Below are positions 8,821-16,125 of a stretch of DNA of 24,602 bases, in pieces; positions within the stretch are counted from its first letter, which is position 1, and each line of letters opens with the position of its first letter. A model generated the notes under the pieces. It saw nothing but the letters and a program-made list of their open reading frames with translations, ran no database searches and was not told where the DNA came from. This DNA is from Pseudomonadota bacterium (GTDB lineage: Bacteria > Pseudomonadota > Alphaproteobacteria > Rhizobiales > Rhizobiaceae), in contig JAEWLS010000021.1 in NCBI GenBank assembly GCA_023457435.1, forward strand, positions 1-24,602, written 5' to 3'. The position numbers and the translations under genes were made by a program.

Positions 8821-10109
8821 CCGACATTTCCTGGATAGGCCCGGCGCTCGCCTCTGCCCGCCCGCAGGCGGTCGCGGCGCTGCTGCGCTACTTCCGCGAC
8901 CTCGATACCGCGGAAGAGGCCTTCCAGGAGGCGTCATTGCGAGCGCTGCGCACGTGGCCGAAGAATGGGCCGCCGCGTGACCCGGCGGCCTGGCTGATCT
9001 TCGTCGGCCGGAATGCTGCACTCGACGGCGTACGCAAGAAGAGCAGGCTTACCGAGCTTCCCGAGGAGGATCGCATATCCGATCTCGAGGACCACGAGGC
9101 CACGATGGCCGAGCGGCTCGACAATTCCGATTATCGCGACGATGTCCTGCGGCTGCTCTTCGTTTGCTGCCATCCCGACCTGCCCGCGACGCAGCAGATC
9201 GCGCTGGCGTTGCGGATCGTGTCCGGCCTGACAGTCAAGCAGATCGCCCGCGCCTTCCTTGTCGGCGAAAGCGCGATGGAGCAGCGCATCACCCGCGCCA
9301 AGGCACGGATCGCCAAGGGCACCGTTCCGTTCGAGGCGCCAGGCCCGGTCGAGCGGGCGGAGCGCTTCGCTGCGGTCAGCTCCATGGTTTACCTCGTGTT
9401 CAACGAGGGCTACTCCGCGAGCCACAGCGACCAGCCGATGCGCGCGCCGCTCTGCGAGGAGGCGATCCGGCTTGCAAGGCTGCTGCTGCGGATGTTTCCG
9501 GCCGAGCCGGAGATAATGGGCCTTCTGGCTTTGATGCTGCTCCAACACGCACGATCGGACGCCCGTTTCGACGCCGATGGCCAGGTCATCCTCCTTGAAG
9601 ACCAGGACCGCTCATTATGGCGACCGAAGCTGATCGCCGAAGGCCTCGCTCTGGTCGACAAGGCGCTGCGCCACCGCCGCCCGGGTCCCTATCAAGTCCA
9701 GGCCGCAATCGCCGCGCTCCACGGCCGGGCCAAGAAAGCTGCCGACACGGATTGGCGTGAGATCGACATCCTTTACGCCACGCTTGAAGTCATGCAGCCA
9801 TCGCCAGTGATTACACTCAACCGTTCGGTGGCAGTATCGAAGAACCGTGGTGCGCAGGCGGCGCTCGATCTCATCGAGCCGCTCGGCGACAAGCTCGGCA
9901 ACTACTTCCATTTCCACGGGGTGCGCGGCCACTACCTCATGCAGCTCGGGCGCAAGGGCGAAGCCCGCGAGGCTTTCGGCCGGGCGATCGCGCTTGCGAA
10001 CTCCGCCGCCGAAGCGGCTCACATCCGCATGCAGCTCGACAAGCTGTCAGCCGAAGATGAGAAGAAAACGCGGCGCGCTGTAGGACACCTCCCGGTCAGG
10101 ACGTCCTAG
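8817..10109 (+). CDS. ECF42-type RNA polymerase sigma factor with long C-terminal extension (DUF6596)
   Basis: This 430-aa sigma factor is more than twice the length of an ordinary ECF factor. Region 2 covers about residues 15-75 (YFRDLDTAEEAFQEASLRAL, then WLIFVGRNAALDGVRKKSR). Region 4 spans about 115-165 (LALRIVSGLTVKQIARAFLV, then AMEQRITRAKARI). The rest is a helical, TPR-like extension typical of ECF42, with SMVYLVFNEGYSAS, the EEAIRLARLLLRMFP helix and GPYQVQAAIAALHG. No anti-sigma gene is adjacent. In ECF42 the extension is reported to be needed for activity and may replace the anti-sigma control. The gene overlaps the upstream DGPF gene by four bases. It likely drives the small detoxification-type genes that follow. 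Confidence 0.94.
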   Translation: MTDISWIGPALASARPQAVAALLRYFRDLDTAEEAFQEASLRALRTWPKNGPPRDPAAWLIFVGRNAALDGVRKKSRLTELPEEDRISDLEDHEATMAERLDNSDYRDDVLRLLFVCCHPDLPATQQIALALRIVSGLTVKQIARAFLVGESAMEQRITRAKARIAKGTVPFEAPGPVERAERFAAVSSMVYLVFNEGYSASHSDQPMRAPLCEEAIRLARLLLRMFPAEPEIMGLLALMLLQHARSDARFDADGQVILLEDQDRSLWRPKLIAEGLALVDKALRHRRPGPYQVQAAIAALHGRAKKAADTDWREIDILYATLEVMQPSPVITLNRSVAVSKNRGAQAALDLIEPLGDKLGNYFHFHGVRGHYLMQLGRKGEAREAFGRAIALANSAAEAAHIRMQLDKLSAEDEKKTRRAVGHLPVRTS

Positions 10110-10134
10110 CACCGAACCCGCAAGGAGAGAGCAA

Positions 10135-10605
10135 ATGCCTGAGACGAAAGCGGAATTCGAGCTCGTTCTGGAGCGTGTGTACGACGCCCCGCCGGAGAAG
10201 GTCTATCGCGCCAGGATGGATTCCGATCTTCTGAAGCAGTGGTTCGTGCCCAGGCCGTGGTCGCTTGCCAAAGTCGACCAGGATCCTCGTGCGGGCGGTA
10301 GAGCGAACGTGGTAATGGCCGATCCCGACGGCAACGAGTATCCGAACGAAGGCATCTTCCTAGAGGTCATCCCGAACCGGAAGATCGTCACAACGGATGC
10401 CTTCACCGAGGGTTGGATCCCTGCCGGCAAGCCCTTCATGGTCGCGGAAACAACGTTCGAGCCGCTGCCCGGCGGCAAGACCAGGTACGTGGCGCGTGCA
10501 CGACACTGGAACGCCGAGACCATGGCCGAGCACGAGAAGATGGGCTTCCACGAAGGCTGGGGCCAGGCGGCCGATCAGCTCGCCGAACTCCTGAAGACGA
10601 TGTGA
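10135..10605 (+). CDS. SRPBCC family protein (AHSA1 / activator of Hsp90 ATPase homologue type)
   Basis: This 156-aa protein has the START-like SRPBCC fold, which forms a hydrophobic ligand pocket. It opens with the family pattern FELVLERVYDAPPEKVYRAR, then LKQWFVPRPWS and GGRANVVMADPDGNEYPNEG, and ends with HEGWGQAADQLAELLKTM. A strong ribosome binding site (AAGGAGAG) precedes the ATG. It begins 25 bp after the sigma factor gene and is followed after 10 bp by a VOC gene. AHSA1-like and VOC proteins are frequent companions of ECF42/DGPF modules. The ligand is unknown, and the protein should not be read as a true Hsp90 co-chaperone. Confidence 0.9.
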   Translation: MPETKAEFELVLERVYDAPPEKVYRARMDSDLLKQWFVPRPWSLAKVDQDPRAGGRANVVMADPDGNEYPNEGIFLEVIPNRKIVTTDAFTEGWIPAGKPFMVAETTFEPLPGGKTRYVARARHWNAETMAEHEKMGFHEGWGQAADQLAELLKTM

Positions 10606-10615
10606 GGGCGCTTCC

Positions 10616-11017
10616 ATGACCGTCACGGAAATGAAGACGCCATATGCCGGCGTGATCCCGTATGTCTGCGTGTCGGACGCCAAGGCGGCGTCGGAGCTCT
10701 ACGAGAAGGCGCTGGGCGCCAAGGTCGTAGACACGCGCTCCATGGGCGACGACCGGCTGATCCACTGCGAGATGCTGATCAACGGCAACGCATTCATGAT
10801 CAACGATCCTTTCCCGGAACACGGCATGAGCGAAACCGGCGCCGGTAGTTGCACCATGCACATTACCGTCGACGACCTGCAAGCATGGTGGGATCGTGCG
10901 ATTGGTGCCGGTTTCACTTCGGTCATGGAACCGCACGATGCCTTCTGGGGCGACCGCTACGCAATGATGTCCGATCCCTACGGGCTGAGGTGGGCCCTGG
11001 TGGGCGCCAAGAGATAG
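10616..11017 (+). CDS. VOC family protein (PhnB-like, glyoxalase/bleomycin-resistance fold)
   Basis: This 133-aa protein has two beta-alpha-beta-beta-beta halves of the vicinal oxygen chelate fold. The first half contains GVIPYVCVSDAKAASELYEKALGA. The second contains CTMHITVDDLQAWWDRAIGAG, and the ending YAMMSDPYGLRWAL matches the usual PhnB-like WGDRY..DPFG.WA closing motif. Candidate metal ligands are visible (E69-region, H in CTMHI), but a catalytic activity cannot be assigned. It is last in the sigma-factor operon and ends 4 bp from the convergent permease gene, leaving no room for a conventional terminator. It may act in resistance or detoxification, as many relatives do, but that is family inference. 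Confidence 0.9.
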   Translation: MTVTEMKTPYAGVIPYVCVSDAKAASELYEKALGAKVVDTRSMGDDRLIHCEMLINGNAFMINDPFPEHGMSETGAGSCTMHITVDDLQAWWDRAIGAGFTSVMEPHDAFWGDRYAMMSDPYGLRWALVGAKR

Positions 11018-11021
11018 GCGC

Positions 11022-12794
11022 TCACAGCGGCCAGAAGAACAGCACCGCCGGCACCGCAACGGCGATGGTGATGAGCTCGAGCGGAACGCCGATCCGCCAG
11101 TAGTCTCCGAAGCGGTAACCGCCCGGTCCCATGATGATCGTGTTGTTCTTGTGCCCGATCGGCGTGAGAAAGCCACACGTCGCCGCGACTGCCACCCCCA
11201 TCAAGAACGGGTCCGGCGACACGTTAAGGGCATTCGCCACGCCGACGCCGATCGGTGCAGCTATAAGCGCGGTGGCGATGGAGTTCAGGAAGTCGGAGAG
11301 GATCATCGTCACAGCCATGACGATCGCTAGGATAATCCAGACCGGTAGGCCGCCGGCGTTGCCCACGATCGCGTTGGTTATGAGCTCGGTGCCGCCGGCC
11401 TTTTCAAAGGCGTCGCCGAGGGGAATGAGCGAACCCAGCAGGATCAGCACCGGCCACTCGATCGCACTGTAGACTTCCGAGGGTCGCACGACATTGAAAA
11501 TGGCGTAGAGCACGACTGCCAGCGCCAACGACACAGCCAAGGGCAGCAGACCGGCGACGGACGTCGCTATGCTGGCAATGAAAATGCCTATCGCGAGCGC
11601 CGCCTTGCGACGCTGGATCACGCTGTGACGCTTTTCGGCAATTGGCAGGAAACCCAGCCATTCCGCGGCGTCGGCGACTGCCCTTTCCGGCCCGAGCAAC
11701 AGCGCGACATCGCCCTTGCGCATCTTGAACTTTTCGACGCGCTCACGAACACTTCGCCCCGCGCGCGCGATACCCAGCAGCTCGACGCCGAAGCGATAGC
11801 GGAGCCGAAGATCGTTCATCGTGCGGCCAAGAGCACGGGAGCCGTCGGGCACGATGGCCTCGACCAGCGCCATCGTCTTGCCGGTCAGGCCGCCCTCGTG
11901 CTTGTCCGACTTCGAAATCGATAGCTTGGCGGCACCGATGAAGGCCTCGATCGACTTCGGACCGCCTTCCAGCACCAAAAAGTCGCCCTTGCGCAGTTCC
12001 ACCGAGGCGGAGAAACCGGGCAGACGTTTGCCGCGGCGGACGAGGCCGATGATCGTGACGTCGTGTTCGTCGCCCAGCTCGTAGAACTCGTTCACCGTCC
12101 GGCCGATGGCAGTGGATTTCTCCGGCACGCGAGCCTCCGCGATAAAGAGGTCGCCTCCCGCCAGCAGAGCCTTGGAAGCACTCTCGCGCTGCGGGATCAG
12201 CCGCCAGCCGAACAGCGAAACGAAGGCGATGCCGACGGCGGCGCAAACGAGCCCGACCGGGGCGAAGGAGAAGAACCCGTACGGTTCGCCAAGCGTATGT
12301 CCGCGATACTGCGCAATAACGATATTGGAAGGCGTCCCGATCAGGGTCACCATGCCGCCGAGGATCGTCGCGTAAGACAGCGGCATGAGCGAGAGGGACG
12401 CGGAGCGCCCCGCCTTGCGAGCCGCTTCCATGTCGAGCGACATCAACATCACGATCGCCGCGACGTTGTTGATCACCGCTGAAAGGGCCGCGCCGGCCAC
12501 AGCCATGATGCCGATATGCATCGGCAATGGCCGCGACGCGCTGACGACGTACTTCGAAACGAGCTCGACGGCCCCGGAGTTTATCATGGCGCGCGAGATG
12601 ATGAGGACCAGCGCGACGGTTATCGTGGCTTCGTGGCCGAATCCTGCAAAAGCCTCCTCGCCGCTTACCGCGCCGCCGATGACCGCAATGATCAGTGCGC
12701 CGAAGGCTACGAGGTCGTAGCGGAAGCGTCCCCAGACGAGCATGCTCAGCAGTGCTGCCAGCAGCACGAAAATGAATATCTGCTCGTATGTCAT
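11022..12794 (-). CDS. SLC13-family permease with two RCK_C (TrkA-C) domains
   Basis: This 590-aa inner-membrane transporter has membrane segments in two blocks (about residues 1-195 and 385-590) around a cytoplasmic middle part. That part holds two RCK_C domains: one at about 205-285 (TAIGRTVNEFYELG, then ELRKGDFLVLEG) and one at about 295-375 (SRALGRTMNDLRLRYRFGVE, then MRKGDVALLLGP). The first membrane half has AVINNVAAIVMLMSL and LIGTPSNIVIAQYRG, and the second has FLTPIGHKNNTIIMGPGGY, the paired hairpin motifs of the divalent-anion:sodium symporter group. Substrates of such bacterial proteins include dicarboxylates and sulfate; none can be chosen here. The ATG at 12794 follows a GGGGGAT stretch. 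The gene is divergent from the small ORF at 12903 and convergent with the VOC gene. Confidence 0.92.
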   Translation of the reverse strand: MTYEQIFIFVLLAALLSMLVWGRFRYDLVAFGALIIAVIGGAVSGEEAFAGFGHEATITVALVLIISRAMINSGAVELVSKYVVSASRPLPMHIGIMAVAGAALSAVINNVAAIVMLMSLDMEAARKAGRSASLSLMPLSYATILGGMVTLIGTPSNIVIAQYRGHTLGEPYGFFSFAPVGLVCAAVGIAFVSLFGWRLIPQRESASKALLAGGDLFIAEARVPEKSTAIGRTVNEFYELGDEHDVTIIGLVRRGKRLPGFSASVELRKGDFLVLEGGPKSIEAFIGAAKLSISKSDKHEGGLTGKTMALVEAIVPDGSRALGRTMNDLRLRYRFGVELLGIARAGRSVRERVEKFKMRKGDVALLLGPERAVADAAEWLGFLPIAEKRHSVIQRRKAALAIGIFIASIATSVAGLLPLAVSLALAVVLYAIFNVVRPSEVYSAIEWPVLILLGSLIPLGDAFEKAGGTELITNAIVGNAGGLPVWIILAIVMAVTMILSDFLNSIATALIAAPIGVGVANALNVSPDPFLMGVAVAATCGFLTPIGHKNNTIIMGPGGYRFGDYWRIGVPLELITIAVAVPAVLFFWPL

Positions 12795-12902
12795 GAAATC
12801 CCCCAGGCGCCGCGGGAAACGCCGCCGGAGCGCGGCGGTTCCAGGCGGAACCGTAAGGCGCGTCGGCGCTTTCTAGGGCAAGCGTCGAAAAGGAGACCTC
12901 AA

Positions 12903-13034
12903 ATGCGCAAACTCATATTCACCCTGCTCGCGGCATATGCCTGGAAGTGGATGACCGGTCCGTCCACGGCATCGGCCTCGGCGGAACGCCGCAGGCACGA
13001 CCAGACGCCGCGCGGCGGACGTGTGCATCGGTAA
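12903..13034 (+). CDS. Small 43-aa ORF with hydrophobic N-terminus and basic tail
   Basis: This short gene-like frame starts at an ATG preceded by a near-ideal ribosome binding site (AAGGAG, 8-base spacing) and ends at TAA. The product has a hydrophobic first part (MRKLIFTLLAAYAWKWM) and a very basic tail (ERRRHDQTPRGGRVHR). It could be a small membrane-associated protein. It sits alone in a 258-bp gap, divergent from the SLC13 gene and convergent with the SDR gene. I do not recognise the family. The ribosome binding site is the main support; conservation would need checking. Confidence 0.5.
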   Translation: MRKLIFTLLAAYAWKWMTGPSTASASAERRRHDQTPRGGRVHR

Positions 13035-13052
13035 TTGGTCAGCGGCGGCGGC

Positions 13053-13802
13053 TCAGATACAGCGGCCGCCGTCTACCTCAAGTGCGACGCCGGTGATCAT
13101 GCTCGCTTCGTCCGAGACGAGGTAAAGTGCCGCGTTGGCGATATCGAGCGGGGTCGACAGCCTTCCAAGCGGAATGGAAGCGCGGAACAGCGCGCGCTTT
13201 TCTTCCGTATCCTCTCCCATGAACTTCGCCAGCATGCCGGTCTCCCCGGCGACCGGGCAGAGGCAATTCACCCTTATGTTCTTCGGCGCGAGTTCCACTG
13301 CCATCGACTTAGCGGCGGTGATCGCCCAGCCCTTTGACGCGTTGTACCAGGTCAGCCCCGGACGCGGGCGAAGCCCTGCGGTCGAGGCCGTGGTCAAGAT
13401 GACTCCCCCGCCCTGCTTTTCCATCAGCGGAACGACTGCACGCGTCGAATGGTAGATCGCCTTCATATTGACGGCGGTGATGAGATCGAAGGTCTCCTCC
13501 GGAACGTCGAGCATCGAACCGTTGCGATGCGTGAAGCCAGCATTGTTGACCATGATGTCGACACGGCCGAAGGCAGTCATGGTTGCTTTCACCATTTCGT
13601 CGAATTCAGTGGCCAGGCTGACATCGGTCTGGACCGGGACAGCCGCTTGACCGATAGCGCGCGCAACGCGTTCTGCACCTTTGATGTTGATGTCGGCGAC
13701 GACAACCTTGGCGCCTTCCTCCGCGAAGCGAAGCGCCATGCCCTCACCGAAGCCCGACGCGGCGCCGGTAACAATCGCCACCTTGTCTTTCAGCCGCGCC
13801 AT
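13053..13802 (-). CDS. SDR family oxidoreductase (FabG-like short-chain dehydrogenase)
   Basis: This 249-aa classical short-chain dehydrogenase uses NAD(P)H to interconvert an alcohol and a ketone. The cofactor motif TGAASGFGEG is at residues 12-21, NNAG is at 86-89, and the catalytic residues Ser140, Tyr153 and Lys157 sit in TTASTAG and WYNASKG. The C-terminal GVALEVDGGRCI is the usual family ending. Asp37 after the first beta-alpha-beta unit (VVVADINI) suggests NAD preference. A strong ribosome binding site (GGGAGGAA) precedes the ATG at 13802. It is divergent from zwf, with 146 bp between them. The name 3-oxoacyl-ACP reductase would be a guess, since many dehydrogenases of this subgroup act on sugars or hydroxy acids. 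Confidence 0.92.
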   Translation of the reverse strand: MARLKDKVAIVTGAASGFGEGMALRFAEEGAKVVVADINIKGAERVARAIGQAAVPVQTDVSLATEFDEMVKATMTAFGRVDIMVNNAGFTHRNGSMLDVPEETFDLITAVNMKAIYHSTRAVVPLMEKQGGGVILTTASTAGLRPRPGLTWYNASKGWAITAAKSMAVELAPKNIRVNCLCPVAGETGMLAKFMGEDTEEKRALFRASIPLGRLSTPLDIANAALYLVSDEASMITGVALEVDGGRCI

Positions 13803-13899
13803 CGATTCCTCCCTTGATGCGATTGCTTCCGGAACGCTCCGGCACGATTATGCTGCGTCTGCGAAGCGCGCGAGTCCGATGATCGCCTCTGGCGCTTCT

Positions 13900-13917
13900 A
13901 AATCGATTTGATATATG
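13900..13917 (+). promoter_or_regulatory. Candidate zwf promoter with AAATCGATTT palindrome
   Basis: AAATCGATTT at 13900-13909 is a perfect ten-base palindrome, followed by GATATATG, which could serve as a -10 element about 32 bases before the zwf start. No convincing -35 box was found. The palindrome could be an operator. The AT-rich island stands out from the GC-rich surroundings. Confidence 0.35.
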
Positions 13918-13948
13918 CGGCCTGCCGCAGAACTGGAACATCCGCCCC

Positions 13949-15418
13949 ATGACCAGCCAGATCATTCCGGTTGAACCGTTCGATTTCGTCGTCTTCGGCG
14001 GCACCGGCGATCTTTCCGAGCGAAAACTCCTTCCTGCGCTTTTCCAGAGGCAGAAGGCCGGGCAATTCTCGGAGCCGACGCGCATCATCGGCGCGTCGCG
14101 CACCAAGATGACCGACAAGCAGTTCCGCGACTTCGCCAGCAAGGCGATAGCCGATCATGTCGCCAAGGCTGATGTTGACGAGGCTGAACTCGCAAAGTTC
14201 CTCAAGCGCCTCTCCTACGTTCCCGTCGACGCGATGTCCGGGGACGGCTTCGAGAAGCTGAAGGACGGCATCGGCGACAGCGAGGCCGTGCGCGTCTTCT
14301 ACCTCGCGGTCGCACCGGCGCTCTTCGACGATATCGCGTCGAACCTGAGCAAGCATGGCCTGGTGTCGCAGAAAGCCCGAATCGTCGTCGAGAAGCCGAT
14401 CGGCCGCAGCCTCTCCTCCGCGCAGGAACTCAACGATGCCATCGGCAAGGTGTTCGACGAGCACCAGATTTTCCGTATCGACCACTATCTCGGCAAGGAG
14501 ACGGTGCAGAACCTGATGGCGCTGCGCTTCGGCAACGCCATGTTCGAGCCACTATGGAACTCGGCGCACATCGATCATGTGCAGATCACGGTCGCGGAAA
14601 CCGTCGGTCTCGAGGACCGTGTCAGCTACTACGACAAGGCCGGGGCGCTGCGCGACATGGTGCAGAACCACATGCTGCAGCTTCTCTGCCTCGTTGCCAT
14701 GGAACCTCCAGCATCACTCGACGCCGACGCGGTGCGCGACGAAAAGCTCAAGGTCCTGCGCGCCCTGAAGCGCGTCAACGGCCAGGAAGCGCCCAAGACG
14801 ACGGTGCGCGGCCAGTACAAGGCGGGAGCCTCCGCCGGCGGCGCGGTGAAGGCCTATACGGAGGAGCTGGGCGCCGCCAGCGATACCGAGACGTTCGTCG
14901 CCTTGAAGGCGGAAGTAGCGACGTGGCGATGGGCGCATGTGCCGTTCTACCTTCGAACCGGCAAGCGTCTGGCCGAACGCGTCTCCGAAATCGTCATCGA
15001 GTTCAAGCCGATACCGCACTCGATCTTCGGAGACCACGCCGGTCCCATCGCGCCCAACCAGCTCGTCATCCGCCTGCAGCCGAACGAGGGCGTCAAGCAG
15101 TTCCTCATGATCAAGGATCCCGGTCCGGGCGGCATGCGACTGCGACAGGTATCGCTGGACATGAGTTTCGCGGCCGCTTTCGACGTGCGCAACCCGGACG
15201 CCTACGAGCGACTGATCATGGACGTGGTGCGCGGCAACCAGACCCTGTTCATGCGCCGCGACGAGGTCGAGGCCGCATGGCGCTGGATCGATCCGATCAT
15301 CGCGTCATGGGAGGAGAATCGGCAGGCTACTCAGGGCTACACGGCCGGAACGTGGGGACCGTCGTCGGCGATCGCGCTGATCGAACGCGACGGACGCACC
15401 TGGCACGAAAGCGCCTGA
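13949..15418 (+). CDS. zwf: Glucose-6-phosphate 1-dehydrogenase
   Basis: This enzyme oxidises glucose 6-phosphate to 6-phosphogluconolactone with NADP, the entry to the Entner-Doudoroff and pentose phosphate routes. The protein is 489 aa, normal for bacterial Zwf. The cofactor motif FGGTGDLSERKLLPAL is near residues 13-28. The active-site signature RIDHYLGKE is at residues 176-184 and includes the catalytic His. VEKPIGRSL precedes it, as usual. The ATG at 13949 has almost no Shine-Dalgarno sequence, and no better start is in frame, so the leader may be short. The gene is first in zwf-pgl-edd, the usual order in rhizobia, and pgl starts 2 bp after its stop. Confidence 0.97.
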   Translation: MTSQIIPVEPFDFVVFGGTGDLSERKLLPALFQRQKAGQFSEPTRIIGASRTKMTDKQFRDFASKAIADHVAKADVDEAELAKFLKRLSYVPVDAMSGDGFEKLKDGIGDSEAVRVFYLAVAPALFDDIASNLSKHGLVSQKARIVVEKPIGRSLSSAQELNDAIGKVFDEHQIFRIDHYLGKETVQNLMALRFGNAMFEPLWNSAHIDHVQITVAETVGLEDRVSYYDKAGALRDMVQNHMLQLLCLVAMEPPASLDADAVRDEKLKVLRALKRVNGQEAPKTTVRGQYKAGASAGGAVKAYTEELGAASDTETFVALKAEVATWRWAHVPFYLRTGKRLAERVSEIVIEFKPIPHSIFGDHAGPIAPNQLVIRLQPNEGVKQFLMIKDPGPGGMRLRQVSLDMSFAAAFDVRNPDAYERLIMDVVRGNQTLFMRRDEVEAAWRWIDPIIASWEENRQATQGYTAGTWGPSSAIALIERDGRTWHESA

Positions 15419-15420
15419 GC

Positions 15421-16113
15421 ATGGCCGCGAGCGTCGCCCGGCATGTTTTCCCCTCGGCCGACGCGCTCGCAGATGCGCTTGCGGAGCGCGTAGCGATGGA
15501 ACTCAGCAGCGCCATCGTGGCGCGCGGTACGGCATCGCTGGCCGTGTCGGGCGGCAAGACCCCGGCACGGTTCTTCAAAGCGCTCGGTGCGTACGACATC
15601 GACTGGCGCAACATCGTCGTGACGCTGGTCGACGAGCGCCTGGTACCGGCAACCGACGAGCGGTCCAACGCCAGACTGGCGTTGCAGACGCTGATGCAGG
15701 GCGCCGCTTCGGCGGCGACCTTCGTGCCGTTGTTCGCGGCAGGAAGCGCGGCGGACGCCGCGCGCGAGGCCAGCAGCCGCGTCGGCCGGATCCCCATGCC
15801 CATCGACGTCGTCGTTCTCGGCATGGGTGGAGATGGCCACACCGCTTCGTTCTTTCCGGATGCCGAGAAGCTGGACGCGCTGTTCGAGAATACGGCTGGA
15901 GAATTCGTGCTGGCGGTTACTGCAAAAAGCGCCGGCGAGCCGCGCCTGACGTTGTCGAGCCAGGTGCTGGGCTCAGCACGCTTCATCGCTCTTCATATCG
16001 AGGGCGATGAAAAGCGCGGCGTGCTGGACGCGGCGATTTCCGGGGGGAACAAACCGATAGCCACCTTGATCGGCAAGGCGAGGTCGCCGGTCGAGGTGTT
16101 CTGGGCACCCTGA
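15421..16113 (+). CDS. pgl: 6-phosphogluconolactonase
   Basis: This cytoplasmic lactonase hydrolyses 6-phosphogluconolactone to 6-phosphogluconate, the second step of the operon's pathway. It is 230 aa. Family motifs seen in order are ASLAVSGGKTPARFF (phosphate-binding loop), VTLVDERLVPATDERSN and VVLGMGGDGHTASFFP (catalytic His region), as in the DevB/Pgl type. The ATG at 15421 lies 2 bp after the zwf stop with no independent ribosome binding site, so translation is probably coupled. The frame stays open upstream into zwf, but that is a shadow of zwf coding sequence. edd follows after 12 bp. Confidence 0.96.
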   Translation: MAASVARHVFPSADALADALAERVAMELSSAIVARGTASLAVSGGKTPARFFKALGAYDIDWRNIVVTLVDERLVPATDERSNARLALQTLMQGAASAATFVPLFAAGSAADAAREASSRVGRIPMPIDVVVLGMGGDGHTASFFPDAEKLDALFENTAGEFVLAVTAKSAGEPRLTLSSQVLGSARFIALHIEGDEKRGVLDAAISGGNKPIATLIGKARSPVEVFWAP

Positions 16114-16125
16114 AGGAGTTTTCGC

